Of a stretch of DNA of 64,000 nucleotides, positions 50,380-58,074 are shown one piece after another. Source of the DNA: CAZTZL01 sp964617625. GTDB taxonomy: Bacteria > Zhuqueibacterota > QNDG01 > DSAB01. The stretch spans positions 1-64,000 of the forward strand of contig CAZTZL010000001.1 of assembly GCA_964617625.1 (NCBI GenBank), written 5' to 3'. Both the position numbers and the translations under genes were made by a program. The notes beneath the pieces are model-generated. The model saw nothing but the letters and a program-made list of their open reading frames with translations. It did no database searches and had not been told where the DNA came from. Each line of letters opens with the position of its first letter. Position 1 is the first letter of the stretch.

Positions 50380-51981
50380 ATGAAAAAGATTATCTCCATG
50401 ATCATGTTGATGTCGATGCATTTATCCGGTGCTCCAGGTGACGTGATCCAGCAGCATGCAACGCCAGGAAGGTGCCCGACGGGGTTGACCTATGCCAATT
50501 CCACGCTCTGGGTAGCTGACCGAAAAACCGATTCTCTCTATCAAATCGATCCTGAAACAGGAAAACTTATGAAATCGTTTACTGCTCCGGGGTATTTTAT
50601 TACCGATCTGGCCTGGGATGGAAAAACGCTTTGGGCAGTCGATGTCGATCTGGAGGGAATGAATTCGGGATCAATCTATCAGATCTGTCCCGAAACTGGA
50701 ACGACATTGAAAATGATTTATGCACCTACCATGCTGCCTGAAGGACTTACATGGGATGGGATGTTTTTATGGCTGTCGGACAGCCGTGAAGGCCGGATTT
50801 ATCAAATCAGCCATGATGACGGTACGACTATCAAATCGTTCAAATCTCCGGCTGCAGACCCGCAGGGACTGGCCTGGGATGGCGAGTATCTCTGGATTGC
50901 TGATCGGAAAAAGGACGAGATTTACCGTGTCGATCCGCAAACCGGATGTGTGGTGATGATACTGTCTTCTCCGGGACCTTATCCGAGAGGACTTGCCTGG
51001 GGAGAAAATGCACTCTGGAATGTGGATTATCAAAATGACAACATCTATGAAATCAAAATATTTGACGATCAGCTTTTTTCAAGAAAGAACGAGCGTGATG
51101 CAGAAATTGTATATTCCCACGAAATTGTCAATTACGGACCGGGTGTGTTGAAAGATGTTGCGATCTTTTTTGCAATACCTGAAAATTTGGACAACCAGGA
51201 TATTCTTGACATCCGGTATTCCGTTGCGCCAACACGATTTGATAAAGACCAATGGAAACAGCGGTTCGCTGTTTTTCATGCGGATACACTTAAAACAGGA
51301 GAGTCGTTGAGTCCTGAGATGACAATACACGCAAAAGTGTATGATATCATGTACCACATTTTTCCGGAAAAAGTAGGCAGTTTGAAGGAGATACCCGGGG
51401 AAATACGCAGTGATTATTTAAAGGATGACTTAAAATACTGGATCCATGATCCGGTTATTCAGGATGCAGTGAAAAAGGCTGTGGGGCAGACGAAAAATCC
51501 ATACTGGATTGCACGTTCTATTTATAGCTATATCCAAGAAGCAATGCACTATGAACTGGCAGGGGGCTGGAATGTCGCTCCGACCGTGCTGAAACGCGGT
51601 TCCGGATCCTGCTCAGAGTATACATTTGTCTACATTGCCATGTGCCGGGCTGCAGGATTGCCCGCTCGATACGCCGGTTCGGTCGTTGTTCGCGGGGATG
51701 ATGCAAGTCTCGATTACGTTTTTCACAGATGGGTGGAGGTTTATCTTCCTCGATACGGCTGGGTTCCAGTGGATCCAAGCGGTGGAGACAAGGATTGGCC
51801 GAGAGATCAGGCGATGTGCTTCGGACATCTGGAAAATCGTTTTTTAATAACCACAATTGGTGGTGGTGGTTCTGCATTTTTAGGCTGGGATTACAATTCA
51901 TCTGAAAGATGGAAGGCGGATGGTCCGGTCAAATTAAAGATAGAAAAATTGGGAGAGTGGAATCCGATTGTTCAAAAATAA
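50380..51981 (+). CDS. Secreted beta-propeller/transglutaminase-like protein
   Basis: About 533 residues. A short signal peptide (1-19) precedes an N-terminal propeller of five repeats of about 45 residues (pattern GLTWDG-x-LWLSD-x5-IYQI-x-P-x-TG; about 25-235). A beta linker domain (about 240-345) and a transglutaminase-like domain (about 365-500) follow. The triad reads Cys411 (GSGSCSEYTFVY), His449 (FHRWVEVYLP) and Asp465 (VPVDPSGGDKDW). Transglutaminase-like domains can be proteases or cross-linkers; the substrate is unknown. The ATG at 50380 follows AAGGAG. A strong terminator follows. Confidence 0.87.
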   Translation: MKKIISMIMLMSMHLSGAPGDVIQQHATPGRCPTGLTYANSTLWVADRKTDSLYQIDPETGKLMKSFTAPGYFITDLAWDGKTLWAVDVDLEGMNSGSIYQICPETGTTLKMIYAPTMLPEGLTWDGMFLWLSDSREGRIYQISHDDGTTIKSFKSPAADPQGLAWDGEYLWIADRKKDEIYRVDPQTGCVVMILSSPGPYPRGLAWGENALWNVDYQNDNIYEIKIFDDQLFSRKNERDAEIVYSHEIVNYGPGVLKDVAIFFAIPENLDNQDILDIRYSVAPTRFDKDQWKQRFAVFHADTLKTGESLSPEMTIHAKVYDIMYHIFPEKVGSLKEIPGEIRSDYLKDDLKYWIHDPVIQDAVKKAVGQTKNPYWIARSIYSYIQEAMHYELAGGWNVAPTVLKRGSGSCSEYTFVYIAMCRAAGLPARYAGSVVVRGDDASLDYVFHRWVEVYLPRYGWVPVDPSGGDKDWPRDQAMCFGHLENRFLITTIGGGGSAFLGWDYNSSERWKADGPVKLKIEKLGEWNPIVQK

Positions 51982-52005
51982 ATCATAAATTCAATTTTGT
52001 CTGTT

Positions 52006-52042
52006 AAAGGCCCCGGAATTATTTATTTCGGGGCCTTTTCTT
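52006..52042 (+). terminator. Intrinsic terminator after the transglutaminase gene
   Basis: AAAGGCCCCG (52006-52015) pairs with CGGGGCCTTT (52029-52038) around a 13-nt loop, and TTTTCTTT follows. It separates the transglutaminase gene from the chemosensory operon. Confidence 0.93.
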
Positions 52043-52065
52043 TGAAATAATTGAAATTAAACGGA

Positions 52066-52082
52066 TTGGCATAGCTTTTGTA
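52066..52082 (+). promoter_or_regulatory. Possible sigma-54 promoter of the chemosensory operon
   Basis: TTGGCA at 52066-52071 is a consensus -24 half (GG 52068-52069). Ten bp later the -12 position reads TTTTGT, with G 52080 but T instead of C 52081. It lies about 110 bp upstream of the first gene of the operon. Because of the -12 mismatch this is a moderate call. Confidence 0.4.
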
Positions 52083-52208
52083 GAAACTGATATGGATTTA
52101 ATTTTAAGTGTTTCAGACAGGAATTTTTTCCTTTTGAAATTTGAAATAGCAATGCTGATTCATATTGAAAGCCGTTAAGTTCACGTTGATTATATGGAGG
52201 ACAAAATA

Positions 52209-52586
52209 TTGTCAAAAATATTGATTGTGGATGATGATGGCGGCATCCGTATGCTGCTTTCCAAATTCCTGGAAAGAGAGGGATTTGAAATTGTCGTGGC
52301 AGAGGATGGATTGGAAGGTGTTGAAATTGCGAAGAAGACGCAGCCTGATATCATCATTCTTGATGTTGTCATGCCCAGAATGGATGGCATCACAGCAGCC
52401 AGATTGATCAAGTTTTATAAACCACTTGCCGAGGTGCCTATTATTTTCCTGACTGCAAAAGACGCGGACAAAGAGATTGAACTGGCGCAGGAAGCACGAG
52501 CCGAGGTTTATATTACAAAGCCCTTTGATGTCCATCAGGTGATCCATGTGGTCAAAGAAATTTTATCAACTTCTGCAAAAGTATAG
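52209..52586 (+). CDS. CheY-like response regulator
   Basis: About 125 residues forming one receiver domain: VDDDGG (8-10), phospho-acceptor Asp52 (IIILDVVMP), then LTAKDADKEIE and TKPFDV. The start is taken as TTG at 52209 with GGAGG 8 nt upstream; the ATG at 52194 would swallow this site. No output domain. First gene of the chemosensory operon, so probably its output regulator. Confidence 0.9.
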   Translation: MSKILIVDDDGGIRMLLSKFLEREGFEIVVAEDGLEGVEIAKKTQPDIIILDVVMPRMDGITAARLIKFYKPLAEVPIIFLTAKDADKEIELAQEARAEVYITKPFDVHQVIHVVKEILSTSAKV

Positions 52587-52675
52587 TAAATATTCACAAA
52601 ATGTAACCATGCATGGATTTATGAAATTGAAATCATTCCCTGAATTTAATATAACTATATATATGGTGTAATTGT

Positions 52676-53224
52676 ATGAACAATACCCAATCTTTTGTTG
52701 TATTTACTCTTGACAACCAAAAATTTGCCTTACATCTGGGAGCTGTTGAGAAAATTGCACAAGCCGCTGAAATTATTCCTTTGCCCAAGGCGCCGGAGAT
52801 TGTGATGGGCGTTATCAACGTTCAGGGGCGTGTTGTACCTGTTGTGAACATCCGCAGACGATTTCAGCTGCCTGAACATGACATCAATGTTAAGGACCAT
52901 TTCATTGTCTGTCGAACGAACCAAATAAATGTGGCCATCTTGGTGGATGCCGTTTTGGATATCATTGAATGTTCCGAAAAAGATATTATTGAGAAGTCAA
53001 ATATTTTGACCGATATAGAATATATCGAAGGTGTGGTCAAATCAGCGGACGGAATGATATTGATTCATGATCTAAATAAATTTCTGTCCAACAAGGAATC
53101 GAATATAATCAATGAAGTGATTAAAGACAGCGATAAACTGTTAAAAGCAAAAGAAATTTCAAAAAGTCAAACGAAACCAAAAACATCTGAAAAAAAGAAA
53201 AAAGCATTAAAAAAACGGGATTGA
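52676..53224 (+). CDS. cheW: CheW-like coupling protein, copy 1
   Basis: A 182-residue CheW fold: FVVFTLDNQKFALHLGAVEKI, ITLPLPKAPEIVMGVINVQGRVVPVVNIR-type core (here IPLPKAPEIVMGVIN), and a C-terminal segment GVVKSADGMILIHDLNKFL. It bridges the receptor and CheA. A lysine-rich tail of about 40 residues (KSQTKPKTSEKKKKALKK) extends the domain. The stop overlaps or nearly overlaps the cheR start. Confidence 0.92.
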   Translation: MNNTQSFVVFTLDNQKFALHLGAVEKIAQAAEIIPLPKAPEIVMGVINVQGRVVPVVNIRRRFQLPEHDINVKDHFIVCRTNQINVAILVDAVLDIIECSEKDIIEKSNILTDIEYIEGVVKSADGMILIHDLNKFLSNKESNIINEVIKDSDKLLKAKEISKSQTKPKTSEKKKKALKKRD

Positions 53225-53232
53225 GCTACAAC

Positions 53233-54768
53233 ATGAATAAAAGAATTCCGAACGCTCTTTTGTCAAAATTCAGCCGTTTTATCAATCAGCAAATGGGCAT
53301 CTATTTTCCAAAGAACAGGTGGCTGGATCTTCTCAGAGGTATTTCTTCTGCAGCTCGTGAATTCGGATTTGATGATGTTGAAGAATGTATTCAGTGGTTG
53401 ATTTCTTCGCCGCTAAAAAAGAACCAGGTCGAGATTCTGGCATGTCACCTTACGGTCGGAGAGACCTATTTTTTCAGAGAAACCAAAATAATCGAAGCAA
53501 TGGAACAGTATGTTCTTCCTGAAATAATCAAATCACAAAGGCAGAATGGAAAGCGATTGCGGCTCTGGAGTGCGGGATGTTGTACAGGAGAAGAACCTTA
53601 TACTCTGGCGATACTCCTTTCTCGAATGATTCCTGATATCAAGGACTGGAATATCACGATATTGGCTACCGATATCAATCCCTTGTTTTTACAGAAAGCG
53701 GCAGAAGGTGTCTATCGTGAATGGTCTTTCAGAGGCACTCCGTACTGGATAAAAGACACTTATTTTAAAAAGTTGGCTGACGGGAATTTTGAAATTCTAC
53801 CCAACATTAAACGGATGGTAAAATTTTCCTATCTTAATTTGGTTGAAGATTTGTATCCGTCTATTTTTAGCGATACAAATGCAATGGATGTTATTTTCTG
53901 CCGTAATGTGCTAATGTATTTTTCTCCAGATATCGTGAAAAAGATTGTAGGTAAACTGCATGATGCACTGTTGGATGATCGATGGCTTATCGTGGGTTCG
54001 AGCGAAACATCACAGTTCTATTTTCCCCAATATATTACTGTCAATTTCCCGGGAGCGATTCTATATAAGAAAATCGATAAAGAAATGAAAAAAAGCTCCC
54101 GAGTTGAAAACTATATTCCGAATATTTTCTCTGAAGATAATAAAAGCCAGATTGGCTTTCTAGATTCTAACATTCATTTTATTCCGAATCCAGAATTGGA
54201 AACAAAAAACAAAGAAGATGAAGTAGAAAAGGAGAAGTGGCAAAATATCGAGGAAGCGGATCAATCTTTAACGCCAATAGAAGCGATAGAAATTTTATAC
54301 CAATCCGGTGATTACAAAGGTACAATTCAAAAAATTGAAGAGAACATTGGTGATTATAATGAAAATCCGAAGGCAATGAAATATTTGGCAAAGGCCTGTG
54401 CAAATCAGGGAAATTTGAACGACGCTCTTGTCTGGTGCGAAAAGGCGATCATTCTGGATAAATTAAATCCTCAGTTTTATCATCTTCGGGCAGCCATTCT
54501 TGAAGAACAGGGATTTATTGAAAAAGCACTGGGAGAATTGAAGAGGGCTTTGTATTTGGACCCCAATTTTGTGCTGGCGCATTTTATGTTGGGCAACCTG
54601 ACACGCAAGCAGGGGAATCTGCAGGAATCAAGAAAGTATTTTGAAAATGCACTGTCCATTTTAAAAACCCATGATCGTGAAGAAATATTGCCCGAATCCG
54701 AAGGAATGAATGCAGGAAGATTGATGGAGCTTATTCAGCTCTCCATGAATGGGGAGTTAAATGCATAA
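53233..54768 (+). CDS. cheR: Chemotaxis methyltransferase CheR with TPR domain
   Basis: About 511 residues. The CheR part (to about 285) has an N-terminal all-helical domain and an SAM-binding methyltransferase with LRLWSAGCCTGEEPYTLA, ILATDINPLFLQKA, and MDVIFCRNVLMYF. A linker (about 290-340) leads to TPR repeats (about 345-500: ALVWCEKAIILDKLNPQFYH). It methylates receptor glutamates and the TPR may bind partners such as CheW. The ATG at 53233 is used; a TTG at 53221 overlaps the preceding stop. Confidence 0.94.
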   Translation: MNKRIPNALLSKFSRFINQQMGIYFPKNRWLDLLRGISSAAREFGFDDVEECIQWLISSPLKKNQVEILACHLTVGETYFFRETKIIEAMEQYVLPEIIKSQRQNGKRLRLWSAGCCTGEEPYTLAILLSRMIPDIKDWNITILATDINPLFLQKAAEGVYREWSFRGTPYWIKDTYFKKLADGNFEILPNIKRMVKFSYLNLVEDLYPSIFSDTNAMDVIFCRNVLMYFSPDIVKKIVGKLHDALLDDRWLIVGSSETSQFYFPQYITVNFPGAILYKKIDKEMKKSSRVENYIPNIFSEDNKSQIGFLDSNIHFIPNPELETKNKEDEVEKEKWQNIEEADQSLTPIEAIEILYQSGDYKGTIQKIEENIGDYNENPKAMKYLAKACANQGNLNDALVWCEKAIILDKLNPQFYHLRAAILEEQGFIEKALGELKRALYLDPNFVLAHFMLGNLTRKQGNLQESRKYFENALSILKTHDREEILPESEGMNAGRLMELIQLSMNGELNA

Positions 54769-54831
54769 TAGGAGCACGTATGGTTTTTTAAATTATTAAA
54801 ATGAAGATGCAAATAAAGAGAGGGTTACGGT

Positions 54832-55362
54832 TTGGGTAAAAATGATAAGAAATTAACGATACTGAAAAATAGGGCCAGGGAACTTTCTGAAGAACTGAAA
54901 GAGAACGGTGCGATTGAAAATCAGGTCGAGATCATAGAATTTGTTCTGGCATACGAAAAGTATGGCGTAGAATCCTGTTTTGTACGGGAAGTTTATCCGA
55001 TGAAAGAGTTTACACCGATTCCTGGAACTCCGAATTTTGTCATGGGAATTATCAATATCAGGGGACAGATTATATCAATTATTGACATAAAGAAATTCTT
55101 CGGATTACCGGAGAAAGGGTTGACAGATTTAAACCGTGTTATTATTGCTGATTATAATGACATGGAAGTGGGCATTTTGGCGGATATTATACTGGGTGTC
55201 CGCAATATTGCCATCAACGAGATCCAACCCTCTCTTCCCACATTAACAGAAATTCGTTCAAAATATCTGAAAGGAATTACGAGAGACGGAGTTGTCATTC
55301 TGGATATTGTGAAGCTATTGTCTGATCCGAAGCTGATTATTTCCAGTGAAGTGGAAATTTAG
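54832..55362 (+). CDS. cheW: CheW-like coupling protein, copy 2
   Basis: A 176-residue CheW protein with an N-terminal helical extension of about 40 residues. Core pattern: IIEFVLAYEKYGVESCFVREVYP, then TPIPGTPNFVMGIINIRGQIISIIDIKKFFGL, and GITRDGVVILDIVKLL. TTG start with AGAGAGGG upstream. Together with copy 1 it gives the operon two different couplers, perhaps for separate complexes. Confidence 0.93.
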   Translation: MGKNDKKLTILKNRARELSEELKENGAIENQVEIIEFVLAYEKYGVESCFVREVYPMKEFTPIPGTPNFVMGIINIRGQIISIIDIKKFFGLPEKGLTDLNRVIIADYNDMEVGILADIILGVRNIAINEIQPSLPTLTEIRSKYLKGITRDGVVILDIVKLLSDPKLIISSEVEI

Positions 55363-55419
55363 GAAAACAGGGATTACTGTAAAATTGAATTATATTGTAA
55401 AAAAAACGAAAGGTGAATC

Positions 55420-55863
55420 ATGAAAAAGCGCTCTTTTCTACTCGTATCAATAACCATTCTAATTGTCTTTATGATCAGTGATGCACAGTTGAGCAGCAAT
55501 TATAAAATCATTGTGCATTCATCGAATCCTGTTTCAAAAATTACACGCGATGACCTTTCAAAAATATTTCTGAAGAAGATAAAAATTTGGGAGGACGGAA
55601 ATGAAATTCATCCGGTTGATCTTGTATACGATTCTCCGGTGCGGAAGGGATTTTCGAATGAAATTCATCACAGACCTGTATCCAAAATTAAAGCATATTG
55701 GCAAATGCAAATTTTCTCGGGTAAGGATGTTCCTCCGCCACAGCTTGATTATGAAGATGATGTGATGTCATTTGTAAAATCGGATCCAGGGGCAATCGGA
55801 TATCTTTCCTCCGGTACATCCTTGAATCAGGGTCACATTAAAATTATATCAATTACAGAATAG
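55420..55863 (+). CDS. Small periplasmic binding protein, PstS-like (PBP-like)
   Basis: A 147-residue exported protein with a signal peptide (1-22). The rest matches one lobe of phosphate-type periplasmic binding proteins: IVHSSNPVSKITRDDLSKIFLKK, WEDGNEIHPVDL, FVKSDPGAIGYLSSGTSLNQG. It is about half the length of a normal PstS. Located directly in front of the receptor gene, it may deliver a ligand to that receptor. The ligand is unknown. GAAAGG precedes the ATG. Confidence 0.8.
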   Translation: MKKRSFLLVSITILIVFMISDAQLSSNYKIIVHSSNPVSKITRDDLSKIFLKKIKIWEDGNEIHPVDLVYDSPVRKGFSNEIHHRPVSKIKAYWQMQIFSGKDVPPPQLDYEDDVMSFVKSDPGAIGYLSSGTSLNQGHIKIISITE

Positions 55864-55907
55864 TCTTTTGAGCCGTTTTCATAACACAGTAAGGATTGGA
55901 GTCTGTT

Positions 55908-57515
55908 ATGTTAAGAAAATTGAAATTTCAGTATAAGATTTTTCTGATTCCCGGTCTTGCGATACTGGCATTTATTATCAGTTTGATAATAACCAGATCA
56001 TACACAACGAGGAATGAGAAAGTAATCGGCCAGATTGTGAATGGCTATGCGCCTGCCTGGGAATTGAATCGTGATTTGGTAGAATTTTTGGATTTTATCC
56101 AGCGAGATATGCAGGACGCAGTGATTTCGCAGGATGAAGAAAAATTGGTTGAAACAGAAAATTATCGAAACCGGTTTCTTGCGAGGATAGAAAGTGAAAA
56201 AGATAATTTTGTCTTCATTACAGATGAACTTGATGTACTGATCAGGGACTTCAAAGAGTATTACACATTTTCCAAGAAAGTTTCCCTGAGTATGATTAAA
56301 GGTACTTCTGATGAACAGATATTACATGATGCGGATACGATGAGAGAGATGGGAAAAGTGATCAGAGATAAACTGGATCAAAATATTATCCGTAATAAAA
56401 ACAATATGTCTGCCGCTCTTTCTATCGCGAGACAAAACAACAGGATGATGTTGATAACCAGTATTATAACAATCATTGTTTTTATCTTTTTACTTTGTGC
56501 TTTAACATTTCTTATTGTTGCATCGATTTCAGGTCCTTTAAATTCCGCCATTCAAATTGCAGGACAAGTGGCAAACGGAGATCTCACTGTTGAAGTCCCG
56601 GATAACGACTCCAAAGATGAAGCAGGCACATTGCTGCGGACATTTCAGAAAATGGTAAAAAATCTGCGTAGTTTGACAATTCAAATAAAAGAAGGCGCCA
56701 ATGCACTTGCTTCTGCGGCCAGTGAAATTTCGGCTTCTGTGACACAGATTGCAGCAGGCGCGACACAAACTGCAACTGCAGCGAATCAGACAAGTGCCAC
56801 AGTTGAGGAAGTTAGGCAGACTGCTCAGGATTCAAACCGGAAAGCAAAACATGTTTCTGAGAGTTCGCAAAAAGCGGTTCAGATATCACAGGCAGGAGAA
56901 AAGGCTGTTACTGAAACGATCAATGGAATGCACAGAATCCAGTCTCAAATGGAATCCATTGCTGAAAGCATTATGAAGCTCAGTGAGCACGGACAGGCGA
57001 TAGGAGGCATTATCGCAACGGTGGAAGATGTCGCCGAACAATCCAACCTGCTGGCGGTGAATGCTTCGATAGAAGCAGCCAAGGCAGGAGAACAGGGTAA
57101 AGGGTTTGCCGTAGTTGCCCAGGAAGTCAAGAATCTGGCGGAACAATCACGGCAGTCCACATCCAGGGTCAGAAATATTTTGGATGATATTCAGAAAGCA
57201 ACTGGCGGTTCGGTCATGACAACCGAACAGGGGAGCAAAGCAGTAGAAGCCGGAGTCAAGCAATCCATGGAAGCCGGTGAATCCATTCAGCGGCTGGCAA
57301 ACAGTGTAGCGGAAGCGGCACAGGCGACAACCCAGATTGCGGTTTCAAGTCAGGAGCAGCTTGTCGGCATGGATCAGATGGTTTCGGCCATGGAAAGCAT
57401 CAAGCAGGCCAGTACACAGAATGTGGCGGCGACAAAGCAGGTTGAAACAGCAGCCCGTGACCTTGGAGAGCTGGGACAAAAATTGAAAAATATTGTTGAA
57501 CAATATAAGGTGTAG
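55908..57515 (+). CDS. Methyl-accepting chemotaxis protein
   Basis: A 535-residue receptor. Membrane helices at about 11-29 and 181-205 flank a periplasmic four-helix bundle (about 30-180). Then HAMP (about 206-260) and a long cytoplasmic coiled coil with the signalling tip VEDVAEQSNLLAVNASIEAAKAGEQGKGFAVVAQEVKNLAEQSRQST. GGAG precedes the ATG. It probably senses a signal itself or through the small PBP-like protein upstream. No C-terminal pentapeptide for CheR docking is evident. Confidence 0.94.
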   Translation: MLRKLKFQYKIFLIPGLAILAFIISLIITRSYTTRNEKVIGQIVNGYAPAWELNRDLVEFLDFIQRDMQDAVISQDEEKLVETENYRNRFLARIESEKDNFVFITDELDVLIRDFKEYYTFSKKVSLSMIKGTSDEQILHDADTMREMGKVIRDKLDQNIIRNKNNMSAALSIARQNNRMMLITSIITIIVFIFLLCALTFLIVASISGPLNSAIQIAGQVANGDLTVEVPDNDSKDEAGTLLRTFQKMVKNLRSLTIQIKEGANALASAASEISASVTQIAAGATQTATAANQTSATVEEVRQTAQDSNRKAKHVSESSQKAVQISQAGEKAVTETINGMHRIQSQMESIAESIMKLSEHGQAIGGIIATVEDVAEQSNLLAVNASIEAAKAGEQGKGFAVVAQEVKNLAEQSRQSTSRVRNILDDIQKATGGSVMTTEQGSKAVEAGVKQSMEAGESIQRLANSVAEAAQATTQIAVSSQEQLVGMDQMVSAMESIKQASTQNVAATKQVETAARDLGELGQKLKNIVEQYKV

Positions 57516-57600
57516 CCAAGTCTATATCGGTGTACTGATGCTTCGATCGGAGTGAATAGGATTACAAATTTAATATTAAAAAATATACTGGAGAATTGAA

Positions 57601-58029
57601 ATGAATCAGTCAGACAATGATTTCTTTAGGGAGTTGATCTCGGTATTCAAATTGGAATCTGAAGAGCATATCCAGATGATCAAAAAGGGGCTGGATGAGT
57701 TTGAAAGCGATTCGCCAGAGGGTGCCGCTCTGGATGATATTCTTGAGCGTGTACATCGTGCGGCTCACAGTTTGAAAGGGGCAGCCCGCACCATTGGTCT
57801 TACTGATATAGAACCTGTTTGCCAGGCAATGGAAAGTGTTTTCAGTGTTTATAAAAGAAAAAAAATCGCACCTGCTTCAGAGATTATTGTGCTTATGCAG
57901 CAGGCTGTGGATCAATTAGGCAAGATTTTGTTGTCAATTAACGAAGAGGGACAAGTATCGGGAGATAAAAGCGGGCTGGTCCGTCTCATGGATGAAATGA
58001 ATAAACAACTCTCTGTAATGAGTGAATAG
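57601..58029 (+). CDS. Stand-alone Hpt phosphotransfer protein
   Basis: A 142-residue helical protein with the Hpt signature RAAHSLKGAARTIGL (His56). It is very similar to the N-terminal Hpt of the CheA encoded next (EAHSLKGAARAVN), with a shared opening pattern DDFFREL/DDFYREL. This points to a tandem duplication. It could pass phosphoryl groups between CheA-REC or the hybrid kinase and the free receivers. Confidence 0.87.
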   Translation: MNQSDNDFFRELISVFKLESEEHIQMIKKGLDEFESDSPEGAALDDILERVHRAAHSLKGAARTIGLTDIEPVCQAMESVFSVYKRKKIAPASEIIVLMQQAVDQLGKILLSINEEGQVSGDKSGLVRLMDEMNKQLSVMSE

Positions 58030-58074
58030 AATTTTTAATATCATGTGCGTTATACCGATAGTTTTGGAGCAAAG

